A stretch of DNA of 64,000 bases from Avibacterium sp. 21-586 (GTDB lineage Bacteria > Pseudomonadota > Gammaproteobacteria > Enterobacterales > Pasteurellaceae), in assembly GCF_026226775.1 (NCBI RefSeq), contig NZ_JAKKOD010000002.1:258501-322500 (forward strand), read 5' to 3'. Below are positions 35,867-49,211 of this stretch, in pieces. The first letter of the stretch is position 1, and the number at the start of each line of letters is the position of its first letter. The notes under the pieces were generated by a model. The model saw nothing but the letters and a program-made list of their open reading frames with translations. It ran no database searches and was not told the origin of the DNA. The position numbers were made by a program, and so were the translations under genes.

Positions 35867-36808
35867 ATGGCAAAAGTGGCAACTATCACGTTAAATACCG
35901 CCTATGATTTAGTGGGGCGGTTAAAACGTATTGAGCTAGGTGAAGTTAATACGGTGGAAACCTTGGGCTTATTCCCTGCGGGCAAAGGCATCAACGTGGC
36001 AAAAGTGTTGAAAGATTTAGGCGTTGATGTAGCGGTGAGTGGTTTCCTTGGGCGTGATAATCAAGGGGATTTCAACATAATGTTTGCGGAACTGGGCTTA
36101 GAAGATCGCTTTCAGCGTGTGGCGGGCAAAACCCGTATAAACGTGAAAATCACCGAGACAGAAGCCGATGTAACGGATCTCAATTTCTTAGGCTATGAAA
36201 TTTCACCACAAGATTGGCAAGATTTTGTGCAGCAATCCTTGTTGTTATGCAAAGATTTTGACATTGTCGCAGTGTGTGGCAGCTTGCCGCGCGGTGTCAG
36301 TCCAGCAGATTTTGCAGATTGGCTTAAACAGCTACAACAAGCAGGCGTAAAAGTGGTGTTAGACAGCAGCAATGCAGCGCTCAGCGCGGGGTTATCCGCC
36401 AATCCTTGGCTAGTGAAACCCAATCATCGTGAGCTTGAGGCTTGGGTTGGGCATTCCTTGCCAACCCTTGAAGAGATTATTGCTGCCGCAGAAAAATTGC
36501 GCGCACAAGGCATTGCCAATGTGATTATTTCAATGGGAGCAGACGGTTCTCTGTGGTTAAGCGAACAAGGTGTGATCCAAGCGAAACCACCAAAATGTGA
36601 ACAAGTGGTTAGCACCGTGGGCGCGGGAGATTCGATGGTGGCTGGATTAATTTACGGATTGAGCAAATCGCTTTCACAGCAAGACACCTTGGCGTTTGCC
36701 AGTGCGGTATCTGCCTTTGCGGTATCGCAAAGCAATGTGGGCGTGAGCGATCCTACATTATTAACACCAATCTTAGAAAAAGTAGAAATTTCAGTGATTA
36801 AAGGGTAG
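35867..36808 (+). CDS. fruK: 1-phosphofructokinase
   Basis: Phosphorylates fructose-1-phosphate to fructose-1,6-bisphosphate. PfkB family, 313 residues from the ATG at 35867 (AGGAG 6 bases upstream). FPAGKGINVAKVL near 35-47 and the catalytic motif STVGAGDSMVAG near 248 with the base aspartate are present. It lies 9 bases after fruB, in one operon with fruA. Confidence 0.95.
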   Translation: MAKVATITLNTAYDLVGRLKRIELGEVNTVETLGLFPAGKGINVAKVLKDLGVDVAVSGFLGRDNQGDFNIMFAELGLEDRFQRVAGKTRINVKITETEADVTDLNFLGYEISPQDWQDFVQQSLLLCKDFDIVAVCGSLPRGVSPADFADWLKQLQQAGVKVVLDSSNAALSAGLSANPWLVKPNHRELEAWVGHSLPTLEEIIAAAEKLRAQGIANVIISMGADGSLWLSEQGVIQAKPPKCEQVVSTVGAGDSMVAGLIYGLSKSLSQQDTLAFASAVSAFAVSQSNVGVSDPTLLTPILEKVEISVIKG

Positions 36809-36812
36809 AACA

Positions 36813-38516
36813 ATGAAGATTTTTTTGACAAACACACAACAATTAGGCAATGCCAAAGCCTTTTTGATTAAACAGGTGCTTACTGTGGCAGCAAAACAGC
36901 AAGGTGATGAAGTGGTGGCAGAAGCCAACCAAGCGGATTTAGTGATCGCCTTAGGCAGTACGCCAAATAACAGCGCATTACAAGGCAAAAAACTGTTTGT
37001 GGCAGAGGTGGAAAACGCCTTTAATGCGCCAGAAGCGATCTTAAAACAAGCGCAGTTGGAAGCGGTGGAATATCAGCCTGAAAATTCAAATGGGGCAGAA
37101 AATAAAAGTGCGGTGCAAAATGCGCCAGATTTTTCTAATCAAACGAAAAATATTGTGGCAGTGACCGCTTGTCCAACGGGCGTAGCGCATACCTTTATGT
37201 CTGCGGAAGCCATTGCTGAATATGCTAAAAAACAAGGTTGGAATGTGAAAGTGGAAACCCGTGGGCAAGTGGGATCGAGCAATATCATTTCGCCTGAAGA
37301 TGTAGCGAACGCGGATCTCGTCTTTATTGCCGCTGATATTGATGTGGATTTAAGCAAGTTTGAAGGCAAGCCGATGTACCGCACGTCCACCGGACTTGCG
37401 TTGAAGAAAACGGCGCAAGAATTTGAAAAAGCCTTCAAAGAAGCGAAAATTTATACGGGGGCAAATGTCGCCAAATCACAAGCCAGCGAAGAAAGCACTG
37501 GTGAGCGTAAAGGGTTGTATAAACACCTGATGACAGGGGTTTCCCATATGTTGCCATTGGTGGTCGCAGGGGGCTTGCTGATTGCCATTTCCTTTATGTT
37601 TGGGATTGAAGCCTTTAAAGATCCGAATATTGCAGGTGGTTTACCAAAAGCCTTGATGGATATTGGTGGCGGTGCAGCGTTCCACTTAATGATCGCGGTA
37701 TTCGCAGGTTATGTGGCGTTTTCTATCGCTGATCGCCCTGGATTAGCCGTGGGGTTAATTGGTGGTATGCTCGCTACCACCGCAGGCGCTGGGATTTTAG
37801 GTGGGATTATTGCCGGCTTGCTTGCAGGCTATGTGGTGAAATTCTTAAACCAAGCCATTCAATTACCTGCTAGTTTAAGCTCATTAAAACCGATTTTAAT
37901 TCTGCCATTGCTCGGTTCTGCGATTGTCGGCTTGGTGATGATTTATCTCATCAATCCACCGGTAAAAGGCTTAATGGACGCATTGGTGGAATGGCTCAAC
38001 ACAATGGGACAAAGCAATGCGTTGTTATTAGGCGCGGTGCTTGGTGCGATGATGTGTGTGGATATGGGCGGTCCAGTAAACAAAGCGGCTTATACTTTCG
38101 GTACAGGCTTAATCGCTTCTGGCGTTTACACCCCAATGGCTGCGGTAATGGCAGCAGGGATGGTGCCACCGATTGGAATGGCAATTGCTACATTATTAGC
38201 ACGCAAAAAATTCACCGCCAATCAACGTGATGCGGGTAAAGCGTCTTTTGTATTAGGTTTATGCTTCATTTCTGAAGGTGCATTGCCATTTGTGGCGGCA
38301 GATCCTGTGCGTGTGATTGTATCAAGTATTATTGGTGGTGCAGTAGCTGGCGCGATTTCTTTAGGCTTATCGATCGGCTTACAAGCACCACATGGTGGCT
38401 TATTCGTGATCCCATTTGTGACTCAGCCATTAATGTATTTAGCAACAATTGCTATTGGTGCAGTGCTAACTGGCGTAATTTATGCAGTCATTAAACCAAA
38501 ACTTACAGAAAAATAA
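36813..38516 (+). CDS. fruA: Fructose-specific PTS enzyme IIB'BC
   Basis: Imports fructose and phosphorylates it at C1. It has 567 residues: an N-terminal IIB' domain lacking the active cysteine (1-85), a linker, IIB with Cys120 in VTACPTGVAHTF, and a IIC domain with about 8-10 membrane segments from residue 235 on. A USS (37106-37114) sits in the linker between IIB' and IIB. It starts 4 bases after fruK; a USS (38516-38524) touches its stop codon. Confidence 0.95.
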   Translation: MKIFLTNTQQLGNAKAFLIKQVLTVAAKQQGDEVVAEANQADLVIALGSTPNNSALQGKKLFVAEVENAFNAPEAILKQAQLEAVEYQPENSNGAENKSAVQNAPDFSNQTKNIVAVTACPTGVAHTFMSAEAIAEYAKKQGWNVKVETRGQVGSSNIISPEDVANADLVFIAADIDVDLSKFEGKPMYRTSTGLALKKTAQEFEKAFKEAKIYTGANVAKSQASEESTGERKGLYKHLMTGVSHMLPLVVAGGLLIAISFMFGIEAFKDPNIAGGLPKALMDIGGGAAFHLMIAVFAGYVAFSIADRPGLAVGLIGGMLATTAGAGILGGIIAGLLAGYVVKFLNQAIQLPASLSSLKPILILPLLGSAIVGLVMIYLINPPVKGLMDALVEWLNTMGQSNALLLGAVLGAMMCVDMGGPVNKAAYTFGTGLIASGVYTPMAAVMAAGMVPPIGMAIATLLARKKFTANQRDAGKASFVLGLCFISEGALPFVAADPVRVIVSSIIGGAVAGAISLGLSIGLQAPHGGLFVIPFVTQPLMYLATIAIGAVLTGVIYAVIKPKLTEK

Positions 38517-38567
38517 CCGCACTTTAGCGAACGTGTACAAGCTCAAAGCGTTATAAAAGATGTAAAT

Positions 38568-38620
38568 AAAATGGATTATTGTTTGGTGATAAATTAATTT
38601 GCCAAAATAATCCATTTTTT
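38568..38620 (+). terminator. Probable terminator after fruA
   Basis: AAATGGATTATT and AATAATCCATTT pair across a 25-base loop and end in TTTTTT. The long loop is unusual but the 12-bp stem and T run fit. Confidence 0.65.
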
Positions 38621-38633
38621 ACTAAGACTGTTG

Positions 38634-38663
38634 TTGATTTATGTCTTGAATTTGTAGTAGAAT
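38634..38663 (+). promoter_or_regulatory. Candidate spc operon promoter
   Basis: TTGATT (38634-38639), 18 bases, TAGAAT (38658-38663), upstream of rplN. The leader then has CTATCCA/TGGATAG (38671-38691) and a CCC-GAAA-GGG mini-hairpin (38698-38707). E. coli also has a promoter (Pspc) just before rplN. Confidence 0.55.
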
Positions 38664-38722
38664 TCGCAGTCTATCCATATAGTTTGGATAGGTTCGTCCC
38701 GAAAGGGTGTTATTAATTTTAG

Positions 38723-39106
<384 letters not shown>

Positions 39107-39116
39107 GGAGTAAGAA

Positions 39117-40306
<1,190 letters not shown>

Positions 40307-40342
40307 TTTACTACTTTATTTTGGAATCGGAGTAAAAGCACA

Positions 40343-40735
40343 ATGAGTATGCAAGATCCAATCGCAGATATGTTGACCCGTATTCGTAACGGTCAAGCTG
40401 CGAATAAAATTGTGATCAGTATGCCTTCATCCAAGCTAAAAGTGGCAATTGCCAATGTATTAGCTGAAGAAGGTTATATTGAAAGCGTTAAAGTTTTAGA
40501 AGGTGTTAAGCCTGAACTGGAAATTACTTTAAAATATTTCCAAGGGAAACCAGTTGTAGAAAGCATTCAACGCGTAAGCCGTCCTGGTCTTCGTATTTAT
40601 AAACGTAAAGACGAATTACCAAAAGTTATGGGTGGATTAGGTGTGGCTGTAATTTCTACATCTCAAGGTGTAATGACTGATCGCAAAGCTCGTCAAGAGG
40701 GCTTAGGCGGTGAAGTTATTTGTTATGTAGCTTAA
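40343..40735 (+). CDS. rpsH: 30S ribosomal protein S8
   Basis: 130 residues, [20 protein letters not shown] at the start. Binds the centre of 16S rRNA and, in E. coli, represses the spc operon through the rplE start region. Confidence 0.98.
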   Translation: MSMQDPIADMLTRIRNGQAANKIVISMPSSKLKVAIANVLAEEGYIESVKVLEGVKPELEITLKYFQGKPVVESIQRVSRPGLRIYKRKDELPKVMGGLGVAVISTSQGVMTDRKARQEGLGGEVICYVA

Positions 40736-40750
40736 TAGAGAGGTAGGAAA

Positions 40751-41284
40751 ATGTCTCGTGTTGCAAAAGCACCTGTTAGTATTCCTGCCGGCGTTGAGGT
40801 AAAACTTGACGGACAGCTACTAACAGTTAAAGGTAAGAATGGCGAATTATCTCGCACTATTCATAACTCAGTTGAAGTTAAACAAGATAATAATGAATTA
40901 ACTTTCACACCTCGTGAAGGTGTTGTTGGTGCTGACGCACAAGCGGGTACAGCGCGTGCATTAGTTAATGCAATGGTTATCGGTGTTACTGAAGGCTTCA
41001 CTAAGAAGTTACAATTGGTGGGTGTTGGTTATAGAGCGCAAATGAAAGGCAACGTTGTTGCATTAAGTTTAGGTTTTTCACACCCTGTTGAGCATACATT
41101 ACCTGCAGGCGTTACTGGTGAATGTCCATCACAAACAGAAATCGTTCTGAAAAGTGCAGACAAACAGTTAATCGGTCAAGTAGCCGCAGATATTCGTGCT
41201 TATCGCCGTCCTGAGCCTTACAAAGGTAAAGGTGTACGTTACGCTGATGAAGTTGTACGTACAAAAGAGGCTAAGAAGAAATAA
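40751..41284 (+). CDS. rplF: 50S ribosomal protein L6
   Basis: 177 residues with the C-terminal motif [18 protein letters not shown]. Sits near the sarcin-ricin loop at the factor-binding site. Confidence 0.98.
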   Translation: MSRVAKAPVSIPAGVEVKLDGQLLTVKGKNGELSRTIHNSVEVKQDNNELTFTPREGVVGADAQAGTARALVNAMVIGVTEGFTKKLQLVGVGYRAQMKGNVVALSLGFSHPVEHTLPAGVTGECPSQTEIVLKSADKQLIGQVAADIRAYRRPEPYKGKGVRYADEVVRTKEAKKK

Positions 41285-41297
41285 TTAAGGTAACACT

Positions 41298-41651
41298 ATG
41301 GATAAGAAATCAGCTCGTATCCGTCGTGCAGCTCGCGCTCGTCATATGATGAGAGAGCAAGGTGTAACTCGTTTAGTTGTTCACCGTACTCCTCGCCATA
41401 TTTATGCGCAAGTAATCGCACCGAACGGTTCACAAGTGCTTGCCGCTGCTTCTACAGTTGAGAAAGCAATCAGTGAGCAAGTTAAGTATACCGGTAATAA
41501 AGATGCTGCAGCAGTAGTTGGTAAAATTGTTGCAGAAAGAGCCTTAGAAAAAGGTATCAAAGACGTAGCATTCGATCGTTCCGGTTTTAAATATCATGGT
41601 CGCGTCCAAGCTTTAGCGGATGCTGCCCGTGAAGCTGGTCTACAGTTCTAA
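41298..41651 (+). CDS. rplR: 50S ribosomal protein L18
   Basis: 117 residues, strongly basic N-terminus ([17 protein letters not shown]) that contacts 5S rRNA. It lies 13 bases after rplF. Confidence 0.98.
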   Translation: MDKKSARIRRAARARHMMREQGVTRLVVHRTPRHIYAQVIAPNGSQVLAAASTVEKAISEQVKYTGNKDAAAVVGKIVAERALEKGIKDVAFDRSGFKYHGRVQALADAAREAGLQF

Positions 41652-41660
41652 TAGAGGTAA

Positions 41661-42167
<507 letters not shown>

Positions 42168-42173
42168 TGCAGA

Positions 42174-42353
42174 ATGGCTAAAACTATTAAAGTAACTCAA
42201 GTTCGTAGTTCTATCGCTCGTTTACCGAAGCATAAGGCTACCTTGCGTGGACTAGGTCTTCGCCGTATGCACCATACTGTTGAGTTAATCGACACTCCCG
42301 CTGTGCGTGGAATGATTAACCAAGTTTCATATATGGTTAAAGTGGAGGAATAA
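42174..42353 (+). CDS. rpmD: 50S ribosomal protein L30
   Basis: Short gene of 59 codons plus stop: begins [13 protein letters not shown] and contains [12 protein letters not shown] and ends VSYMVKVEE, the typical bacterial L30. It fills the space between rpsE (6 bases) and rplO (4 bases). Confidence 0.97.
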   Translation: MAKTIKVTQVRSSIARLPKHKATLRGLGLRRMHHTVELIDTPAVRGMINQVSYMVKVEE

Positions 42354-42357
42354 GAGA

Positions 42358-42792
42358 ATGCGTTTAAATACTCTATCTCCGGCTGAAGGTGCTAAGCATA
42401 GTGCAAAACGCTTAGGTCGTGGTATTGGTTCTGGCTTAGGTAAAACAGGCGGTCGAGGTCATAAAGGTCAAAAATCTCGTACTGGTGGCGGTGTTCGTCG
42501 CGGTTTCGAAGGTGGTCAAATGCCTTTATATCGTCGTTTACCGAAATTTGGTTTTACCTCAATGAAGTCGGCTGTAACTACGGAAGTTCGTTTGAATGAT
42601 TTAACAAAAGTTGAAGGCAACATTGTGACATTAGACACGCTAAAAGCGGCTAATGTGTTAACTAAAGATATTCAATTTGTTAAAGTTATTCTTTCAGGTG
42701 AAGTAAAAGGTGCTGTAACTGTTCGTGGTTTACGCGTAACTAAAGGTGCAAAAGCGGCGATTGAAGCAGCCGGCGGTTCAGTTGAGGAATAG
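42358..42792 (+). CDS. rplO: 50S ribosomal protein L15
   Basis: 144 residues, with the glycine-rich [20 protein letters not shown] extension near the N-terminus that threads into 23S rRNA. Precedes secY, as usual. Confidence 0.98.
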   Translation: MRLNTLSPAEGAKHSAKRLGRGIGSGLGKTGGRGHKGQKSRTGGGVRRGFEGGQMPLYRRLPKFGFTSMKSAVTTEVRLNDLTKVEGNIVTLDTLKAANVLTKDIQFVKVILSGEVKGAVTVRGLRVTKGAKAAIEAAGGSVEE

Positions 42793-42799
42793 TTCATAA

Positions 42800-44125
42800 A
42801 TGGCTAAACAACCAGGTTATCAAAGTAGAGCCACACAAGGTGGAACAGGAGAGCTAAGAACCCGATTACTATTTGTATTGGGGGCTCTGATTGTTTTTCG
42901 TATCGGTTCTTTTATTCCGGTTCCTGGTATTGATGCAGCTGTTTTAGCTCAATTGCTTGAGCAACAAAAAGGTACCATCATTGATATGTTCAACATGTTT
43001 TCTGGTGGTGCCTTGAGTCGTGCGTCAGTTTTTGCTTTAGGTATTATGCCATATATTTCGGCATCAATTATCATTCAATTACTGACAACGGTTCATCCAG
43101 CATTAGCTGAATTAAAGAAAGAAGGTGAAGCAGGACGCCGTAAAATTAGCAAGTATACTCGTTATTCCACATTAGTACTTGCTACTATTCAGGCGATTGG
43201 TATTTCAACTGGTTTACCACATATGCTACCAGGCTTAGTACCAAACTTGGGTTTTAGTTTTTACTTTACTGCGGTCATTAGCTTAGTAACTGGTTCAATT
43301 TTCTTGATGTGGTTAGGCGAGCAGATTACTGAGCGTGGTATTGGAAATGGTATATCTTTAATTGTTTTTGCTGGTATTGTTGCCGGATTACCATCAGCGA
43401 TAGGGGCAACAATCGAACAAGCTCGTCAAGGGCAAATACATTTGTTAGCACTTTTATTAATCGCTGTTATTGTTTTTGCGGTAGTCTTCTTTGTAGTCTT
43501 TGTTGAAAGAGGACAGCGTAGAATTAAAGTTGAGTATGCTAAACGTCAACAAGGTCGTCAAATTTTAGGTGGACATACAACGCATCTTCCACTAAAAGTG
43601 AATATGGCGAGTGTTATGCCTGCAATTTTTGCTTCAAGCGTAATTTTGTTTCCAGCGACATTGACTTCTTGGTTTGGTCAAGGAACTAATTTTGATTGGC
43701 TGACTGATCTTTCAATGCTCTTGCATCCGGGTCAACCTTTATATTTGATCGTTTATGCTATCGCAATTATATTCTTCAGTTTTTTTTATACTGCGATGCA
43801 ATTTAATCCACGTGAAACAGCAGATAATTTAAAAAAATCTGGTGCATTTATTCCAGGGATTAGACCAGGTGAACAAACATCACGTTATATTGATAAGATT
43901 ATGACTCGCCTAGCCCTAATTGGCGGTTTATATATTACGTTTGTATGTTTAGTTCCTTATGTTATGACATCAGCTTGGAATGTTCGTTTCTATTTTGGTG
44001 GAACTTCTTTGTTGATTGTTGTAGTTGTAATTATGGATTTCATCGTTCAGATTCAAAGTTATTTAATGTCAAATAAGTATGAATCTGCGCTGAAAAAAGC
44101 AAACCTAAAAGGTTTAGGGCAGTAA
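42800..44125 (+). CDS. secY: Protein translocase channel subunit SecY
   Basis: Central pore of the Sec translocon. It has 441 residues and ten predicted membrane segments. Early motifs [13 protein letters not shown] and [20 protein letters not shown] and the cytoplasmic loop with [20 protein letters not shown] are typical. It lies 8 bases after rplO and is part of the spc operon. Confidence 0.98.
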   Translation: MAKQPGYQSRATQGGTGELRTRLLFVLGALIVFRIGSFIPVPGIDAAVLAQLLEQQKGTIIDMFNMFSGGALSRASVFALGIMPYISASIIIQLLTTVHPALAELKKEGEAGRRKISKYTRYSTLVLATIQAIGISTGLPHMLPGLVPNLGFSFYFTAVISLVTGSIFLMWLGEQITERGIGNGISLIVFAGIVAGLPSAIGATIEQARQGQIHLLALLLIAVIVFAVVFFVVFVERGQRRIKVEYAKRQQGRQILGGHTTHLPLKVNMASVMPAIFASSVILFPATLTSWFGQGTNFDWLTDLSMLLHPGQPLYLIVYAIAIIFFSFFYTAMQFNPRETADNLKKSGAFIPGIRPGEQTSRYIDKIMTRLALIGGLYITFVCLVPYVMTSAWNVRFYFGGTSLLIVVVVIMDFIVQIQSYLMSNKYESALKKANLKGLGQ

Positions 44126-44149
44126 TGCCATATAGAAAAGGGATAAGCA

Positions 44150-44263
44150 ATGAAAGTTCGTGCTTCCGTAAAGAGATTATGTCGTAATTGTAAAATTGTT
44201 AAACGCGAAGGTGTTGTACGAGTATTGTGCAGTGACCCTAAGCATAAACAACGTCAAGGTTAA
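44150..44263 (+). CDS. rpmJ: 50S ribosomal protein L36 (zinc-binding form)
   Basis: 37 codons plus stop: [17 protein letters not shown], then a Cys and His near the end ([13 protein letters not shown]). The CxxC...C...H ribbon is the zinc-containing C+ form. Ends the spc operon. Confidence 0.97.
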   Translation: MKVRASVKRLCRNCKIVKREGVVRVLCSDPKHKQRQG

Positions 44264-44288
44264 TGGCATAATTTTCTTGCAAAGAACC

Positions 44289-44313
44289 AGCTGAGCATAT
44301 ATAATGCTCAGCT
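44289..44313 (+). terminator. Strong hairpin between spc and alpha operons
   Basis: AGCTGAGCAT and ATGCTCAGCT form a 10-bp stem with a 5-base loop, followed by CATTTATG rather than a run of T. It may attenuate transcription or protect the 3' end of the spc message rather than terminate fully. Confidence 0.5.
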
Positions 44314-44328
44314 CATTTATGTCCTTGG

Positions 44329-44407
44329 TATACTGTTTGAGTATCCTGAAAACGGGCTTTTCAAGATCAGTATATCAATTTAGTTAAAATAATAGGAGTG
44401 CATAGTG
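44329..44407 (+). promoter_or_regulatory. Alpha operon leader pseudoknot, S4 translational repressor target
   Basis: The core TTTGAGTATCCTGAAAACGG and following GCTTTTCA (44336-44363) matches the E. coli alpha mRNA leader as I recall it. TGAAAA pairs with TTTTCA. The flanking stem is TATACTG (44329-44335) with CAGTATA (44368-44374), where E. coli has a different but equally complementary pair. The AATAGGAGTGCATAGTGGCC start region is also the same. S4 binding here represses rpsM, rpsK, rpsD and rplQ translation in E. coli. Confidence 0.85.
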
Positions 44408-44761
44408 GCCCGTATTGCAGGCATTAACATTCCTGATCAGAAACATACTGTAATTGCATTAACTTCAATTTATGGTATCGGCAAAACTAGAGCAAAAGCT
44501 ATTTGTGCTGCAACAGGAATTGCTGAAGACGTTAAGATCAGAGAATTGTCTGAAGAGCAGATTGATAAACTGCGTGACGAAGTTGGTAAATTTACCGTTG
44601 AAGGTGACTTACGTCGTGAAGTAACACTTAACATTAAACGTCTATTAGACTTAGGTTGTTATCGTGGTTTACGTCATCGTCGTAGCTTACCAGTGCGTGG
44701 TCAACGTACTAAAACTAATGCGCGTACCCGTAAGGGTCCACGTAAGCCGATCAAGAAGTAA
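44405..44761 (+). CDS. rpsM: 30S ribosomal protein S13
   Basis: 118 residues, GTG start at 44405 inside the leader pseudoknot region. [20 protein letters not shown] near the C-terminus is conserved. Lies in the 30S head and contacts the 50S subunit. First gene of the alpha operon. Confidence 0.98.
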   Translation: MARIAGINIPDQKHTVIALTSIYGIGKTRAKAICAATGIAEDVKIRELSEEQIDKLRDEVGKFTVEGDLRREVTLNIKRLLDLGCYRGLRHRRSLPVRGQRTKTNARTRKGPRKPIKK

Positions 44762-44776
44762 GTCGGGGTAAATTAA

Positions 44777-45166
<390 letters not shown>

Positions 45167-45194
45167 GACGTACTAGGATAGTTGGAGAAAGAAA

Positions 45195-45815
45195 ATGGCA
45201 AGATATTTGGGTCCAAAACTCAAGCTAAGCCGTCGTGAAGGTACTGACTTATTCCTTAAGTCAGGAGTACGCGCGATTGATTCAAAATGTAAAATTGATG
45301 TAGCGCCTGGTCAACATGGTGCTCGTAAACCGCGTTTGTCAGACTATGGTAGTCAACTACGTGAAAAACAAAAAGTTCGTCGTATCTATGGTATTTTAGA
45401 GCGTCAATTCCGTAACTACTATAAAGAAGCAAACCGCTTAAAAGGTAATACTGGTGAGAATTTATTGGTATTGCTAGAAGGTCGATTGGATAACGTTGTT
45501 TATCGCATGGGATTTGCAGCTACTCGTGCTGAAGCTCGCCAATTAGTGAGCCATAAGTCAGTAGTTGTAAATGGTCGTGTTGTTAACATTCCATCATTCC
45601 AAGTTTCGGTCGATGATGTTGTAGCTATTCGTGAAAAGTCTAAGAAACAAGCTCGTATTAAGGCATCATTAGAACTCGCAGAGCAAAGAGAAAAGCCAAC
45701 TTGGTTAGAAATTGATTCTGCAAAAATGGAAGGTGTGTTCAAACGTGTTCCTGAACGTTCTGATTTATCAGCAGATATTAACGAACATCTGATCGTAGAG
45801 CTTTATTCTAAATAA
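45195..45815 (+). CDS. rpsD: 30S ribosomal protein S4
   Basis: 206 residues with an S4 RNA-binding domain ([20 protein letters not shown]) at about 94-155. Primary 16S rRNA binder and the repressor of the alpha operon in E. coli, fitting the leader pseudoknot seen here. Confidence 0.98.
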   Translation: MARYLGPKLKLSRREGTDLFLKSGVRAIDSKCKIDVAPGQHGARKPRLSDYGSQLREKQKVRRIYGILERQFRNYYKEANRLKGNTGENLLVLLEGRLDNVVYRMGFAATRAEARQLVSHKSVVVNGRVVNIPSFQVSVDDVVAIREKSKKQARIKASLELAEQREKPTWLEIDSAKMEGVFKRVPERSDLSADINEHLIVELYSK

Positions 45816-45847
45816 TAGTTAAAGCTTCGTAGCAAAGAGAGGATAAA

Positions 45848-46837
45848 ATGCAGGGTTCTGTTACAGAATTTTTAAAACCACGTTTAGTTGATATTGAGCA
45901 AATTAGCCCAACTCATGCTAAGGTGATCTTAGAGCCGTTAGAGCGTGGTTTTGGCCATACTCTAGGTAATGCATTACGCCGAATTCTTCTTTCTTCAATG
46001 CCAGGTTGTGCTGTAACTGAAGTAGAGATTGATGGTGTTTTACACGAGTATAGTAGTAAAGAAGGCGTTCAAGAAGATATTCTTGAGGTTCTTCTTAACC
46101 TGAAAGGTCTAGCGGTTAAAGTTCAGAATAAAGATAACGTATTTCTGACACTACATAAATCTGGAATTGGCCCTGTTGTTGCAGCTGACATTATCCATGA
46201 TGGTGATGTTGAGATTGTCAATCCTGAGCACATAATTTGCCATCTGACAGATGAAAATGCATCAATTAATATGCGTATTCGTGTTCAGCGTGGTAGAGGA
46301 TATGTGCCAGCTTCTTCGCGTGCTCATAGCCAAGATGAGGAGCGTCCTATTGGGCGTTTATTGGTCGATGCTTGTTACAGCCCCGTTCAACGTATTGCTT
46401 ATAATGTAGAAGCGACTCGTGTTGAACAACGTACTGATTTGGATAAGTTAGTCATTGAGCTGGAAACAAACGGAACTATTGAGCCAGAAGAGTCGATTCG
46501 TCGTGCAGCAACAATTTTAGCAGAGCAACTAGATGCATTCGTTGATTTGCGAGATGTTCGTCAGCCTGAAGTCAAGGAAGAGAAACCGGAATTTGATCCG
46601 ATTCTTTTACGTCCTGTTGATGACTTAGAGTTGACAGTTCGTTCTGCTAACTGTTTGAAAGCAGAAACAATTCACTATATCGGTGATCTAGTACAACGTA
46701 CAGAAGTTGAGCTATTAAAAACACCTAATCTTGGTAAGAAATCACTTACTGAAATTAAGGATGTGCTGGCTTCTCGTGGCTTATCACTTGGTATGCGCCT
46801 TGAAAATTGGCCACCAGCAAGCATTGCTGAAGATTAG
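45848..46837 (+). CDS. rpoA: RNA polymerase alpha subunit
   Basis: 329 residues. The N-terminal domain (assembly, motif [18 protein letters not shown] near 38-55) and the C-terminal domain (about 250-329, [20 protein letters not shown] with the UP-element-binding residues) are both complete. CRP sites elsewhere in the window would act through this domain. Confidence 0.98.
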   Translation: MQGSVTEFLKPRLVDIEQISPTHAKVILEPLERGFGHTLGNALRRILLSSMPGCAVTEVEIDGVLHEYSSKEGVQEDILEVLLNLKGLAVKVQNKDNVFLTLHKSGIGPVVAADIIHDGDVEIVNPEHIICHLTDENASINMRIRVQRGRGYVPASSRAHSQDEERPIGRLLVDACYSPVQRIAYNVEATRVEQRTDLDKLVIELETNGTIEPEESIRRAATILAEQLDAFVDLRDVRQPEVKEEKPEFDPILLRPVDDLELTVRSANCLKAETIHYIGDLVQRTEVELLKTPNLGKKSLTEIKDVLASRGLSLGMRLENWPPASIAED

Positions 46838-46876
46838 TGGTCATTGGGTTAAGATTTTTCTGAGAAGGATAAGATC

Positions 46877-47263
46877 ATGCGCCATCGTAAGATTGGTCGT
46901 CAACTAAATCGTAATAGCAGCCATCGTAAAGCGCTGTTTCGTAATTTAGCAACTGCATTAGTTAGTCATGAAATCATCAAGACAACATTGCCAAAAGCAA
47001 AAGAATTACGTCGTGTAGTTGAGCCGTTAATCACATTAGCAAAAGAAGACAGCGTTGCAAATCGTCGTTTAGCTTTTGCGCGTACACGTAACATTGAAAC
47101 TGTTGCGAAATTATTCAACGAATTAGGGCCACGTTTTGCACAACGTGCTGGAGGATATACTCGTATCCTTAAATGTGGTTTCCGTGCTGGAGATAATGCA
47201 CCAATGGCATACATTGAGTTAGTAGATCGCCCAGCAGCTGAAGAAGTTTCAGCATCTGAATAA
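46877..47263 (+). CDS. rplQ: 50S ribosomal protein L17
   Basis: 128 residues, [20 protein letters not shown] at the start. Ends the alpha operon, 39 bases after rpoA. Confidence 0.98.
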   Translation: MRHRKIGRQLNRNSSHRKALFRNLATALVSHEIIKTTLPKAKELRRVVEPLITLAKEDSVANRRLAFARTRNIETVAKLFNELGPRFAQRAGGYTRILKCGFRAGDNAPMAYIELVDRPAAEEVSASE

Positions 47264-47306
47264 TATTAAATATAGCAGTTTTTACCGTTATATTTAATTA
47301 ACGTAC

Positions 47307-47346
47307 AATTGGCTTTAGCTATTTATAGTTAAAGCCAATTTTTTAT
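47307..47346 (+). terminator. Intrinsic terminator of the alpha operon
   Basis: AATTGGCTTTA and TAAAGCCAATT (47307-47340) with further pairing inside, followed by TTTTT. Confidence 0.9.
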
Positions 47347-47351
47347 TGTGA

Positions 47352-49211
47352 TTATAAATCAAACAAATCATTATCACGTAATAAATGCACATTGCCTTTA
47401 CGGCGTAAGAATCCGCAGCGATCAAAGTACTCCATTAATTGTACCGTCATTTTTCTTCCCCATTGCAATTCATCACGCAGCTGATTGACGGAAATCTCAC
47501 CCTGTTGCAAAATGAATTCTTTGATCCAGCGAGCGTAAGCATAAAGGGTTTCGGTGAGCATAAAACGATCACGTATAATGGGGGTGAGATAGCCTAATTT
47601 GCCTGCTTTGTAGAGAAAGTTGCGCATTTCGCTTTCTTCAAGATTGAGTAAATTGGCTAGATCACGTACCCAAAGGGCTTGTCCTTGTTGCAGTTCAAAG
47701 TATGTTAAGATTTTCTGCCACAAAACGTGTTCTTCAGCATTGAAACGAATTTTATGCTCAGGAAGATGTAACCACCCTCGTGTCTGCTGAATTTTATTTT
47801 GTTCCAGAAGCTTTTCAGTAAAATGATAAATCAAGGTTTCAGGCTGATTAATGGCCGCAATGCGATATAAACGCGCTTTGCTTAATCCCAGTTGATCTGG
47901 CTGTTGTTGATGATAGTTTGCCAAGGTTTCAATGAGTTTATCGGATTGCGTTTGTTGATAGTCTTGGCTAAACGCCCAACCTTGCCAAGCCAGCGCCTGA
48001 TTATCGACAATCAACGCGCTGAGTTGGGCTCCTTCCATTTGTTCCAGCCACGCCAGTTCAGCCAACTGCATAGGACGATGGTGTAAATAGTAGCTCAAGC
48101 GTTGAGCGGAATGCTGTGCAGTGAGTAAATTTTGCAAAAAATTCAACCGCACTTCGGTGCGTTTATAACGTTTTGGCGAATGAATTTCGATCACTTTGCC
48201 GCCTGCCAATAAGCATTTTGCATCGCCTGTACGTAAAATTAATTTATCACCATAGGTTAAAAATAGCGGTTCTTGTAAAATTAGCTCTGCCAAGGCTTTT
48301 TGTTGGGAGGGAAGCTGTTTAGCTTGTAATAATGTGAGCTTTCCAGTGGTGCGAGATGCTGCGTGATAAATATGTACCACCTGGCTTTCTTGCAAGTTTT
48401 GCGCGGCTTCTACTTCAAGGGTGATCCGATCCGTTGGCGAGAGTGGGGGGGAAGAAAAAAGCCAATCCCCACGTTGAATTGCCTCTCTCGAAACCTCGGT
48501 TTGAATATTTAACGCCAAACGCTGCCCCGCTTCGCCAAATTCGGCTTGGCTATCTTGGCTGTGGATATTTTTTACGCGCACTTTCTGCCCTGTGGAAAGA
48601 TAAAGTTCATCATTGATTGTTACCTGTCCACTAAAAGCGGTACCCGTTACCACCGTCCCTGCACCTTTGATGGTAAAAATTCGGTCAATGGCATAACGGA
48701 AAGGTTTGTTACGATCTGCCAGTTCAGGTAAATTAGCTAAATAATGTTGTAATTGTGCAATACCTTGCTTTGTTTGGGCGGAAGTAATAAAAAATGGGCC
48801 TTCTGCTAGAAATGGATATTGCTGAATAATTGATTGTTTTACTTCATTAATTTTTGATTCACTGACTTTATCCGCTTTCGTCAGCACCACAATAATTTGT
48901 TCAAAATGCAATAAACGCAAAATGGCTAAATGTTCCGCCGTTTGTGGCTGAATGCCCTCATCTGCCGCCACAATCAACATTGCATAATACACGCCACCTA
49001 AGCCCGCGAGCATATTAGAAAGAAATTTCTCGTGGCCGGGGACATCAATAAAACCAAGCCTTTTCTCTTGCAATGGCAAATAGGCATAGCCTAAATCAAT
49101 GGTCATACCACGTTTTTTTTCTTCAGGCAGGCGATCGGCATTCGTGCCAGTTAAAGCTCGTAGCAACGCGGTTTTGCCGTGGTCAACGTGGCCTGAGGTA
49201 ACAATAATCAT
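47352..49211 (-). CDS. selB: Selenocysteine-specific elongation factor SelB
   Basis: GTPase that brings Sec-tRNA to UGA codons marked by a SECIS element. It has 619 residues: an EF-Tu-like GTPase domain ([11 protein letters not shown] at 7-17, DVPGHE near 56, the TKAD-type motif VLTKADK near 110), domains II-III, and four C-terminal winged-helix domains that bind SECIS RNA. Its start overlaps the selA stop as ATGA at 49208-49211. A USS lies at 48146-48154. Confidence 0.96.
   Translation of the reverse strand: MIIVTSGHVDHGKTALLRALTGTNADRLPEEKKRGMTIDLGYAYLPLQEKRLGFIDVPGHEKFLSNMLAGLGGVYYAMLIVAADEGIQPQTAEHLAILRLLHFEQIIVVLTKADKVSESKINEVKQSIIQQYPFLAEGPFFITSAQTKQGIAQLQHYLANLPELADRNKPFRYAIDRIFTIKGAGTVVTGTAFSGQVTINDELYLSTGQKVRVKNIHSQDSQAEFGEAGQRLALNIQTEVSREAIQRGDWLFSSPPLSPTDRITLEVEAAQNLQESQVVHIYHAASRTTGKLTLLQAKQLPSQQKALAELILQEPLFLTYGDKLILRTGDAKCLLAGGKVIEIHSPKRYKRTEVRLNFLQNLLTAQHSAQRLSYYLHHRPMQLAELAWLEQMEGAQLSALIVDNQALAWQGWAFSQDYQQTQSDKLIETLANYHQQQPDQLGLSKARLYRIAAINQPETLIYHFTEKLLEQNKIQQTRGWLHLPEHKIRFNAEEHVLWQKILTYFELQQGQALWVRDLANLLNLEESEMRNFLYKAGKLGYLTPIIRDRFMLTETLYAYARWIKEFILQQGEISVNQLRDELQWGRKMTVQLMEYFDRCGFLRRKGNVHLLRDNDLFDL

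Noticed and set aside
44289-44320. Hairpin after rpmJ as a full terminator separating spc from alpha
   Set aside because: No T run follows the stem, so I list it only as a possible attenuator; readthrough into rpsM is likely.
47265-47351. A small RNA between rplQ and selB
   Set aside because: The only structure is a standard terminator hairpin; no promoter is visible.
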